DNA of 5,215 nt from Sphingomonadales bacterium (GTDB lineage Bacteria > Pseudomonadota > Alphaproteobacteria > Sphingomonadales > Sphingomonadaceae): contig JAFLDC010000225.1 in NCBI GenBank assembly GCA_017302775.1, positions 1 to 5,215 on the forward strand, written 5' to 3'. Made by a program: the position numbers and the translations under genes. Below, piece by piece: positions 1 to 5,215 of the stretch. The notes beneath the pieces are model-generated. The model did not search any database, was not told where the DNA came from, and saw only the letters and a program-made list of their open reading frames with translations. How positions within the stretch are numbered: position 1 is the first letter of the stretch; each line of letters opens with the position of its first letter.

Positions 1-9
1 TGTTCACAT

Positions 10-648
10 ATGAAGTATGCATTTTTCATACTCCTAGGCGCGCTAGTCTTAGCTATCTTCAGTTCATCTGGCAAAAAGCCGGCCTCATCGAGCATGCCCG
101 CGCAGCTCATTTCTATTCCTGCAGACGCTGCGAGCCCTGCCCCACCAACTCAAATCGCGCCCCCCCCAGCTGAAGCACGGTCACAGCAAACGGCAAAGTC
201 TGAGGCTATAGAACTTTATGTCAGGGGCAAGCGCGTACCGTTTCGCGCTGATCCCAGACAAGACGGGCAGATCATTGATCGCTTGAACGAGGGCTTTCTC
301 GTTTATGAGGTGGATAGGCAAGATAGATGGGTGCGGGTCAAACACTCCATTTCCCAAAAGGTTGGCTGGGTTCTCGCATCTCGTCTCAGCAAGAACAAGC
401 CATACGAGCAGGCCACAAACCCCACCAAGAAAGAGAAGGGATTGTCCGAAGCAGCAATTGTTGCCATGCTAATCCAGCGCTCTGTCGCTGAATATCGGCT
501 CAGCCGTCCTTGCGCGTGTCCATATAACACGGATCGCTCTGGCAGATCATGCGGCAAGAGATCAGCGTGGTCACGGCCGGGGGGCGCAACGCCGTTGTGT
601 TATCCAACAGATGTCACCAAGGAGATGATTGCCAGCTTCCATCCCTGA
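10..648 (+). CDS. Membrane-anchored SH3-domain protein with conserved Cys-rich C-terminal tail
   Basis: The 212-residue product starts with a short hydrophobic segment (about residues 3-17) behind a single Lys. It reads as a signal anchor or signal peptide; no lipobox Cys follows, so a lipoprotein is unlikely. Residues 24-65 are a Pro/Ala/Ser/Gln-rich linker, as expected outside the membrane. Residues 67-127 resemble a bacterial SH3 (SH3b) domain: LYV near the start, a central RLNEG turn, then RWVRV and GWV strands. Such domains usually bind peptidoglycan or proteins. The tail (166-212) has Cys168, Cys170, Cys181 and Cys197 within RPCACPYN, CGKRSAWSRPGG and PLCYP; I recall this type of tail from SH3 proteins of alphaproteobacteria, function unknown. 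Only nine bases precede the ATG, so no ribosome site or promoter can be judged. The gene is 118 bases ahead of the next start and probably transcribed separately. SH3 assignment is good; biological role unknown. Confidence 0.8.
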   Translation: MKYAFFILLGALVLAIFSSSGKKPASSSMPAQLISIPADAASPAPPTQIAPPPAEARSQQTAKSEAIELYVRGKRVPFRADPRQDGQIIDRLNEGFLVYEVDRQDRWVRVKHSISQKVGWVLASRLSKNKPYEQATNPTKKEKGLSEAAIVAMLIQRSVAEYRLSRPCACPYNTDRSGRSCGKRSAWSRPGGATPLCYPTDVTKEMIASFHP

Positions 649-686
649 GCACAATCCAGATGATGGTGGCTGCAGAATAAACAATT

Positions 687-715
687 CAGACAATTATCTT
701 CTGAAGACAAATAAT
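687..715 (+). promoter_or_regulatory. Candidate sigma-70-like promoter for the VWA-PP2C-kinase operon
   Basis: In the AT-rich gap before the operon, CAGACA (687-692, four of six matches to TTGACA) is followed after 17 bases by AATAAT (710-715, five of six matches to TATAAT). Transcription would begin near 722, leaving a leader of about 45 bases before the ATG at 767. The gap is much richer in A/T than the flanking genes, which supports a promoter but also makes chance matches easier. A perfect 11-base palindrome lies between the two boxes and could be an operator. This is prediction from motif matching only. Confidence 0.35.
697..707. repeat. Short palindrome TCTTC-T-GAAGA between the candidate -35 and -10 boxes
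   Basis: TCTTCTGAAGA has 5-base arms around a single central base. Imperfect symmetry continues outward: ATTAT at 693-697 (sharing its last base with the left arm) can face ATAAT at 711-715. Its position inside the predicted promoter spacer is where a repressor or a spacer-binding activator would sit. Short palindromes occur by chance in AT-rich DNA, so an operator role is only a possibility. Confidence 0.3.
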
Positions 716-753
716 GATTGTTTTTAATTTAGTGTATTGCAACGAAATCCAAC

Positions 754-759
754 AGAGGA
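754..759 (+). promoter_or_regulatory. Ribosome binding site deciding the VWA gene start
   Basis: AGAGGA lies seven bases before the ATG at 767, an ideal distance. The ATG at 761 would be only one base away and the TTG at 737 has no purine-rich site suitably placed, so 767 is the best supported start. The extra residues of the longer versions add nothing recognisable to the VWA domain. Confidence 0.6.
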
Positions 760-766
760 CATGTCA

Positions 767-1594
767 ATGTACGCGGCCGAAATCAGCAGAACGAGCCCAA
801 CAGCCTTCCTTTTTATCATTGATCAGTCCGGATCTATGGATGAGAGGATGGAAACAGAACAGACAAAGGCGCAATTCGTCGCTGACGTTTTGAACAAAAC
901 TCTCTATCAGCTTATCATTCGATGCACACGATCTGACGGCGTTCGGAATTACTTTGACGTAGGAGTCATCGCTTACGGAGACTCGGTACGGTCTGGTTTC
1001 GCTGGTGCGCTTAGCGGAAAAATCCTGCATCCATTATCTGACATTGAAGCTAATCCGCTGCGGATCGAAGAGCGCGTGAAGCGCGTGCCTGATGGTGCTG
1101 GCGGACTAGTAGACCAGCCGACGAAGTTCCCTGTTTGGTTTGATCCGACAAGTTCGGGCGGAACACCCATGACAGCCGCCATGCGGACTGCGGCGGAAGC
1201 CATTGTGGAATGGTGTGACGCGCACCCGTCGTCCTATCCGCCCACCATCATTCACGTGACGGATGGCGCTTCGACGGACGGCGATCCATCGGCAATTGCG
1301 GATGCTCTTAAGCAGATGTCCACCAGCGACGGCACATGCCTACTCTTCAACCTGCATATCTCTACTGCGGGTGGCCAGCCGGTGGTGTTCCCTTCTTCAG
1401 ATAGCGGCCTTGATGAATACGGTCGACTACTGTTCCGTATGTCCAGCGCCTTCCCAGGACACCTCGTCCAAGTTGCTAGGGACAAAGGATACGACTCCGT
1501 CAGCAGCGAGTCGCGCTTCTTTGGTTACAAGGCAGGCTATGAGGCCATCGTGGACTTCTTCGACATAGGCACGCGCGCAAGCAACCTGCGGTGA
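767..1594 (+). CDS. VWA-domain protein, TerY-like (first gene of TerY-P type triad)
   Basis: The 275-residue product is almost entirely one von Willebrand factor A domain with a complete metal-ion-dependent adhesion site: Asp19-x-Ser21-x-Ser23 in DQSGS after the hydrophobic strand FLFII, Thr133 in GGTPM, and Asp166 in VTDG. Such domains bind a divalent metal and a partner protein; TerY-like members are cytoplasmic, and no signal peptide or membrane segment is seen here. The C-terminal part (about 203-265) lies after the core fold and may be the partner-binding end. The stop TGA is four bases before the phosphatase ATG, implying cotranscription. In the TerY-P triad this protein is expected to act as a scaffold or as a target of the kinase and phosphatase; that role is inferred from context. 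Start chosen at ATG 767 because of AGAGGA seven bases upstream; TTG 737 or ATG 761 would add 10 or 2 residues. Confidence 0.88.
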   Translation: MYAAEISRTSPTAFLFIIDQSGSMDERMETEQTKAQFVADVLNKTLYQLIIRCTRSDGVRNYFDVGVIAYGDSVRSGFAGALSGKILHPLSDIEANPLRIEERVKRVPDGAGGLVDQPTKFPVWFDPTSSGGTPMTAAMRTAAEAIVEWCDAHPSSYPPTIIHVTDGASTDGDPSAIADALKQMSTSDGTCLLFNLHISTAGGQPVVFPSSDSGLDEYGRLLFRMSSAFPGHLVQVARDKGYDSVSSESRFFGYKAGYEAIVDFFDIGTRASNLR

Positions 1595-1598
1595 TGCG

Positions 1599-2282
1599 AT
1601 GCGCGTCCTACATCGCTGGACTGTGGGGAAGCAGGTCTCGGAGCCCCACCTAAACGAAGACGCCACCGCCTGCGCCAATGTTAAGGGCGTCTTCGCGGTC
1701 AGCGATGGCGCGTCGGAGTCCTTCGCATCTCGCCGATGGGCGCGTATCCTGGTTGCTCGTTACGTGCGGCGGCCGGTGATCGATGAAGCATGGCTGGCCC
1801 ATGCTATTGGCACTTATCATTTGGGATTTGACCGGGCAGCAATGTCGTGGAGCGCCCAAGCCGCTTTCGACCGTGGCAGCTTCGCGACGCTATTGGGGCT
1901 GCAGCTCGGGCCTGACGGCGTTTCCATCTTGGGCATTGGCGACTCGCTTGCCGTGCTGGACGATCGTAGCGAGATTCGCGCCACCTTCCCCTACAGCGAA
2001 CCGGACCAGTTCCGCGCAAACCCCTTATTGCTTTCGACTATTCACGACAGGAACGCGGCTATCCTTGGCACCGACTTGATGACGCATTGGCACCTCAACG
2101 GCAAGTCGAAGCTGTTCTGCATGACCGACGCCATAGGTGCTTGGCTGCTAACGGATCGGCCCGAGCGGATGGCCCGACTACGAGCCCTTCAAACGCGCGC
2201 AGAATTCGTCGCTTTGGTCGAAGAAGCACGCGCCGACGGCACAATGCGTCGGGATGACACCACCCTTTTGGTGATCGGCTAA
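1599..2282 (+). CDS. PP2C-family serine/threonine protein phosphatase
   Basis: The 227-residue protein is a single, soluble PP2C (PPM) domain, short but typical of bacterial stand-alone members. Metal-binding acidic residues are recognisable in order: Asn19-Glu20-Asp21, Asp36-Gly37 in AVSDGASESF, Ser94-Phe95-Ala96-Thr97 (the GST-like motif), Gly114-Asp115-Ser116 in GIGDS, Asp177 in MTDAIG, and Asp219-Asp220 in the closing RRDDTTLLVI. All key Asp are kept, so it is probably active in removing phosphate from Ser/Thr with Mn or Mg. It follows the VWA gene by four bases; GGTGAT overlapping the VWA stop can serve as a Shine-Dalgarno-like site, suggesting translational coupling. It precedes the kinase by ten bases. 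By position it should reverse the action of the neighbouring kinase. Family assignment is firm; the substrate is unknown. Confidence 0.9.
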   Translation: MRVLHRWTVGKQVSEPHLNEDATACANVKGVFAVSDGASESFASRRWARILVARYVRRPVIDEAWLAHAIGTYHLGFDRAAMSWSAQAAFDRGSFATLLGLQLGPDGVSILGIGDSLAVLDDRSEIRATFPYSEPDQFRANPLLLSTIHDRNAAILGTDLMTHWHLNGKSKLFCMTDAIGAWLLTDRPERMARLRALQTRAEFVALVEEARADGTMRRDDTTLLVIG

Positions 2283-2286
2283 GGGG
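2282..2286 (+). promoter_or_regulatory. Ribosome binding site supporting a GTG start for the kinase
   Basis: AGGGG overlaps the last base of the phosphatase stop codon and sits six bases before GTG 2293. The next in-frame ATG (2311) has no such site at a good distance. The overlap with the upstream stop fits coupled translation of phosphatase and kinase. Confidence 0.55.
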
Positions 2287-2292
2287 TGCACC

Positions 2293-3903
2293 GTGTCCGC
2301 CTATCCGACGATGGACCAGTACAACGACGCGGTTCAGCATCCGCAGACCGCATTCAGCGACCCGATGTTGAAGGCGGCGAAGATTGCCACAAACGGCATG
2401 GGCCTTCCCATCGCACTTGGTGGCGGATTCGCGCTCACCTACACGGCAACGTCACAAGGTCGGAAGTTCGCGATCCGGTGCTTTCACAAAGAAGCCAAGG
2501 GCCTAGAAGCCCGGTATGGGCACGTGGACAAAGGACTGCGGACGGCAGGTGGTTCCTACTTCGTTGGGTTCGAATACCAGTCCACTGGTATTCTGGTGAA
2601 CGGCAAACGCTACCCAATCGTGAAAATGGATTGGGTGGAGGGCGACACGCTTGGGTCATTCCTTGAAGACAATTATTCCGACAAGAGTCGGATCGAACGC
2701 CTCCGCCAGCAATTCGCCGAAGTTGAACGGTTTCTGCGGTCGAAAGGGCTTGCCCACGGTGACCTTCAGAACGGCAACGTGCTGGTCAAGTCGGACCTGA
2801 AGCTCATCGATTATGACGGTATCTATGTGCCGACGATGGTAGTCGGTCAGGGCGCTGAACTTGGACACAAACATTTTCAACATCCGAAGCGATCCGCCGC
2901 AGAATTCGGCCCCGACATGGACCGATTTTCGTTCATTGTCATCGACCTAAGTCTTCGAGCAATTGTCCATGATTCGAATCTTTTTGCGAAATACTCTAAT
3001 GGCGAGAACATAATTCTGACAGCGAACGATTTCATCGATCCGGGGAGCTCTCCGGCTTTCGCTGACCTAAAGGCGATTCCGTCGCTGGCGCGTGACACCA
3101 CCAATCTAGCGAGCATTTGCACGGCACCGGTCAAGAGCGTTCCGACGCTTGAAGATTTTCTTGCCGCCAAGAACATCCCGGCCGCCGCGATCATTATCCG
3201 GCCACCCACGGTGGCAAAAGAGGCGAAGAAGGCAGCGGCATACGTTGGCGCATATGACGTTGTGGATGCAGCCAACTTCGCCTTAGTTGCGAAGCAAGTC
3301 GGCAATCGAATCGAGCTTGTTGGAAGAATTACAAAGGTTCATTCGGCCAGGACAAAATACGGAAAGCCCTATTGCTTCGTCTTCTTCAATGACTCACGGC
3401 AATCAGTGAAGCTAAACATTTGGAGTGAGGGGCTAGCAAAATTATCTGGTACGCCGTCGGCGGCGTGGGTTGGAAATTGGTTAAGCGTTCAAGGTCTGGT
3501 CGATCCTGCGTATTCCGGCCGCTACGGCACGTCGCTTTCGATTACCATAACGTCAAATAGCCAACTGCGCACGATCACGGAGACAGAAGCGCGCCACCGT
3601 CTAAGAAGCCCCATGCCCACAAGAGGCACGACGGCGCCCGACAACCGGGCTATTCTTGATGGCTTGGGTTCACAACCGCGCCCCAGCGGGACTCAATCTC
3701 AGGGCCGCACACGCCTCCCAACGGCACCGCAGTCGAAAAACCGAGCAATTTTGGACAAGATCCGACAAGGCTCAGGTTCATCGCCGCACCCGAAGTTGGC
3801 GCTGCCTCCTAGATCTGCACCTCCACCGAAAAGAGAAACTCGATGGGGTTGGTTTATCTTCGGCGCGGCAGTCCTGCTTTTTGTGCTCAGATTTCTTCGC
3901 TAA
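2293..3903 (+). CDS. Protein kinase with OB-fold and C-terminal membrane anchor (TerY-P triad kinase)
   Basis: The 536-residue protein begins with a kinase fold (about 25-295): Gly-rich loop GGGFALTY at 43-50; beta-3 strand FAIRCF at 59-64 with Arg62 where Lys is usual; catalytic loop HGDLQNGN at 155-162 (Asp157, Asn162); metal-binding LIDYDG at 171-176 (Asp173, DYD instead of DFG); and Asp210 in DRFSF as the helix-F Asp. AIRCF and HGDLQNGN resemble the kinase class I recall from this triad. Residues 337-427 read as an OB-fold (VGRITKV, TKYGKPYCFVFF, WVGNWLSVQG), a nucleic-acid or protein binding module. A low-complexity linker (438-512) carries NRAILD twice. Residues 518-534 are strongly hydrophobic after a basic stretch (KRETR), so the protein is probably tail-anchored with the kinase in the cytoplasm. 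GTG start chosen for its AGGGG site. Likely partner of the phosphatase and VWA protein; target unknown. Confidence 0.87.
   Translation: MSAYPTMDQYNDAVQHPQTAFSDPMLKAAKIATNGMGLPIALGGGFALTYTATSQGRKFAIRCFHKEAKGLEARYGHVDKGLRTAGGSYFVGFEYQSTGILVNGKRYPIVKMDWVEGDTLGSFLEDNYSDKSRIERLRQQFAEVERFLRSKGLAHGDLQNGNVLVKSDLKLIDYDGIYVPTMVVGQGAELGHKHFQHPKRSAAEFGPDMDRFSFIVIDLSLRAIVHDSNLFAKYSNGENIILTANDFIDPGSSPAFADLKAIPSLARDTTNLASICTAPVKSVPTLEDFLAAKNIPAAAIIIRPPTVAKEAKKAAAYVGAYDVVDAANFALVAKQVGNRIELVGRITKVHSARTKYGKPYCFVFFNDSRQSVKLNIWSEGLAKLSGTPSAAWVGNWLSVQGLVDPAYSGRYGTSLSITITSNSQLRTITETEARHRLRSPMPTRGTTAPDNRAILDGLGSQPRPSGTQSQGRTRLPTAPQSKNRAILDKIRQGSGSSPHPKLALPPRSAPPPKRETRWGWFIFGAAVLLFVLRFLR
3643..3756 (+). repeat. Duplicated NRAILD peptide motif in the kinase linker
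   Basis: Residues 451-456 (bases 3643-3660) and 483-488 (bases 3739-3756) of the kinase both read NRAILD, 32 residues apart in an otherwise Pro/Ser/Gly/Arg-rich linker. The codons differ at several third positions, so the match is at peptide level rather than a recent DNA duplication. It may be a short docking motif or a phosphosite-flanking segment; its function is not known. Confidence 0.6.
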
Positions 3904-4222
3904 TTGAAATGACCCGAGTTTTCTAGACGCCTATGCGGAGCGATATGAATTCACTTCCTGCCGTTCCATGGTCGGCTTCGCGCCCCCGTTGCGGTTGTTG
4001 CCGCGCCAAGCGGCATTTCCCAATTTCCGACCCTCCGCTCCCATCTAGCAGGGAGTATGCAAGCGGGCTCAGCATGCCATCGTTGGTGGTTAGTGGTCCA
4101 GCGGATTTCGGGCATTCGCGTTGCTTTACGCCTCTCCTGTCGTGCAACTGATGCAGGATTGGAGCTAAGGTCCGGCGAGGCTGCCGCGCCGCGCTGATCG
4201 CGGGCACCCTAAGGATTGTGAT
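3904..4222. other. Intergenic region between convergent kinase and PLD genes
   Basis: This 319-base stretch separates two genes that point toward each other, so no promoter for either is needed here. I see no credible gene: open frames on both strands (for example minus 3923-4207 and plus 3933-4151) have no recognisable domain, no good ribosome site, and compositions typical of chance frames in GC-rich DNA. One hairpin followed by TTT (3999-4018) could end the plus-strand transcript. The stretch around 4099-4125 resembles decayed intergenic repeats I remember from alphaproteobacteria, but I cannot confirm that. Confidence 0.6.
3999..4018 (+). terminator. Weak candidate terminator for the triad operon
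   Basis: TGCCGC (3999-4004) and GCGGCA (4010-4015) form a perfect 6-base stem with a 5-base loop, followed by TTT and then CCCAATTT. It lies 96 bases after the kinase stop. The T tract is short and the distance long, so it is at best a weak intrinsic terminator; the opposite strand has no T run after the hairpin. Confidence 0.28.
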
Positions 4223-5083
4223 CTACGGCTCGCGCTCAGATATGCCGGTGATTTCCGGGTAGATCCCTTCAAGAGCGCCGACGGCGTGCCCGGCGAGGCC
4301 GCTTAGGCGGATCCTGACTCCGACGTCGCCTTCGGGCAGGTCGGGATCGCTGGCCGCCGAGGCCCAGTTCAAGCTGGTGACGACGATTTCATCGTCGTCC
4401 GCAGCCACAAACTTCCCATGCAGAGGGATAGTCTTCGTCTTGACGAGCTGCACCCCATTCTGCGCAGCCTCCTCGGCGAGCTTGCGAGCGTGCCGGTTTT
4501 TAAGGGGGCCGGAGGGGATGGAGTAAAGGAGGGTCACGTCGACTTTTGCACGCTGGACGGCTGCTTCCCCTTGCATGACGACGCCCGGTCGGGCTGTCGA
4601 ACCTAGTCGGTTGCTCCCAATGACGAGCCGCTCGCCAGCCCGGCCGCTGATCTCGCGCATAATAGAGTCGTGGTCGCTGCCAACTATAAGCGTGATCTCT
4701 GCAGGTCCGGGCCGAGATGTCAGCTTACGCAAATCACGCGATACGATCCCCATCTCGTTGGCGATGTCGTCGGCGAGGCCACGCCGACCGACGAGGCGCT
4801 GGAGGATGAGCGCGACGTCAGCGACTACGGCCGGATCTCTTAGAACTGCAGTGACTTCGGTAGATCGGAATGGGGATGAGAGCCAGTTGCACGACCCGAC
4901 AGCAGCGATCCAGTCGCCCTCGTCCGTGTCGACGAGGAGTAGCTTCGCGTGGGAACGAGTGCTGGTCATGTGCAGGCGGAACTTGCCAACAAGGTCCTTG
5001 TCCGCGCGAATTGTCTTGGCGATCTCAACTGCTGCGGCTGTATTCCGGGTTTCGACCTCGTCCAGGGTCTCGGCACCCCACAT
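4223..5083 (-). CDS. Phospholipase D superfamily protein, two HKD motifs (C-terminal part of a frameshifted gene)
   Basis: From the ATG at 5083 the frame gives 286 residues with two HxK(x4)D signatures: His45-Lys47-Asp52 in HAKLLLVD, followed by GSCNW, and His222-Lys224-Asp229 in HGKFVAAD, followed by TSLNWAS. Two HKD motifs make one active site in phospholipase D, Nuc-type and related phosphodiesterases; the substrate may be DNA, RNA or lipid. No signal peptide or membrane segment is visible, so it is probably cytoplasmic. The ATG is unlikely to be the true start: the residues just before it, ARGVVFDL, continue a typical helix-strand unit of the PLD fold, and the matching N-terminal part is found in another frame upstream (5104-5215). 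It faces the kinase gene and is separately transcribed. Family is sure; role and intactness are not. Confidence 0.75.
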   Translation of the reverse strand: MWGAETLDEVETRNTAAAVEIAKTIRADKDLVGKFRLHMTSTRSHAKLLLVDTDEGDWIAAVGSCNWLSSPFRSTEVTAVLRDPAVVADVALILQRLVGRRGLADDIANEMGIVSRDLRKLTSRPGPAEITLIVGSDHDSIMREISGRAGERLVIGSNRLGSTARPGVVMQGEAAVQRAKVDVTLLYSIPSGPLKNRHARKLAEEAAQNGVQLVKTKTIPLHGKFVAADDDEIVVTSLNWASAASDPDLPEGDVGVRIRLSGLAGHAVGALEGIYPEITGISEREP

Positions 5084-5103
5084 GAGGTCGAAGACGACGC
5101 CGC

Positions 5104-5215
5104 GCGCGCATGTTCCAGCAGCTCCGCGTTCTCCAATTCGGCGCGCGCGGCGGCGTGCCGGAAGAGGATCTCTTCTCTTTCGCTGCTTTCCGCTCGCCAG
5201 ATCCAGACCATGGTG
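5104..5215 (-). pseudogene. N-terminal fragment of the PLD gene in a shifted frame, cut by the window edge
   Basis: Reading leftward from the window end, the frame containing the ATG at 5211 encodes a plausible amphipathic helix rich in Glu, Ala and Leu (from AESSEREE to ELLEHARA). This joins naturally to ARGVVFDLMWG in the PLD frame, giving helix then strand as at the start of a PLD lobe. The junction is a GC dinucleotide tract (about 5101-5109) and one base is lacking to keep the frame. After the tract this frame turns into Ser/Arg/Pro-rich nonsense. The alternative frame upstream is open too but encodes an Arg/Gly-rich, implausible sequence. The gene probably starts beyond the window. Either a real mutation, a sequencing error, or slippage. 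Confidence 0.5.

Noticed and set aside
10..75. Lipoprotein signal in the SH3 protein
   Set aside because: No Cys follows the hydrophobic segment (it reads AIFSSSG), so there is no lipobox.
737..766. Longer VWA protein from TTG 737 or ATG 761
   Set aside because: No suitably spaced ribosome site; AGAGGA at 754-759 is ideally placed for ATG 767 only, and the added residues carry no domain content.
2286..2666. Plus-strand open frame overlapping the kinase start
   Set aside because: It is a shadow of the kinase N-terminus; its product is rich in Arg, Gly, His and Trp with no domain, while the kinase frame carries clear motifs.
2293..3170. Calling the kinase a dead pseudokinase because of Arg62
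   Set aside because: Catalytic Asp157, Asn162 and metal-binding Asp173 are intact, and Arg at this place seems to be usual for the family, so activity is likely enough.
2877..3305. Minus-strand open frame of 142 codons inside the kinase gene
   Set aside because: Antisense to well-supported kinase and linker sequence; its Ala-rich translation reflects complementary codons and has no recognisable fold.
767..3903. Reading the operon as a tellurite-resistance cluster
   Set aside because: No TerB, TerC, TerD/E/Z or TelA gene is seen in the window; only the phosphorylation triad is present, so a tellurite phenotype cannot be claimed.
4182..4206. Imperfect GC-rich hairpin just downstream of the PLD stop on the minus strand
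   Set aside because: The stem needs a bulge and no T run follows it, so it does not qualify as an intrinsic terminator.
3923..4207. Minus-strand open frame of 94 codons in the convergent gap
   Set aside because: No recognisable domain, Arg/Pro/Gly/Gln-rich mixed composition as in chance frames, no clear ribosome site, and it overlaps an equally featureless plus-strand frame (3933-4151).

Overview
The window looks like a stretch of chromosome or mobile accessory DNA from a moderately GC-rich proteobacterium. An alphaproteobacterium (rhizobial or sphingomonad type) is my best guess, from codon choice and from the cysteine-rich tail of the first gene, a type I associate with that group. This is an inference; no rRNA or other phylogenetic marker is present. 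No tRNA, CRISPR array, insertion sequence or attachment site is visible.

Layout: (1) 10-648, plus strand: an envelope protein with an N-terminal membrane segment, a proline-rich linker, a bacterial SH3 domain and a conserved Cys-rich tail. (2) 649-766: a short AT-rich gap with a plausible promoter and a small palindrome. (3) 767-3903, plus strand: a tight three-gene operon encoding a von Willebrand factor A (VWA/TerY-like) protein, a PP2C-type protein phosphatase, and a protein kinase fused to an OB-fold and ending in a C-terminal membrane anchor. (4) 3904-4222: a non-coding gap between convergent genes, with one weak terminator-like hairpin. (5) 4223-5215, minus strand: a phospholipase D (PLD) superfamily protein with two HKD motifs. 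Its N-terminal part lies in another frame across a GC dinucleotide tract, so the gene appears frameshifted, and it runs off the window edge.

The central operon is the main content. VWA + PP2C + kinase is the arrangement described as the TerY-phosphorylation triad. As I recall, it is also listed among experimentally tested anti-phage systems, with a kinase-OB protein. The expected logic is reversible phosphorylation: the kinase and phosphatase act on a shared target, perhaps the metal-binding VWA protein or an effector. The OB-fold could sense nucleic acid, and here the kinase is tethered to the membrane. The SH3 envelope protein and the PLD nuclease or lipase-like protein are neighbours that fit a defence or stress island, but nothing in the sequence proves they belong to the system. 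Less ordinary details are an Arg in place of the usual kinase beta-3 Lys, a duplicated NRAILD peptide in the kinase linker, the C-terminal anchor, and the broken PLD gene.
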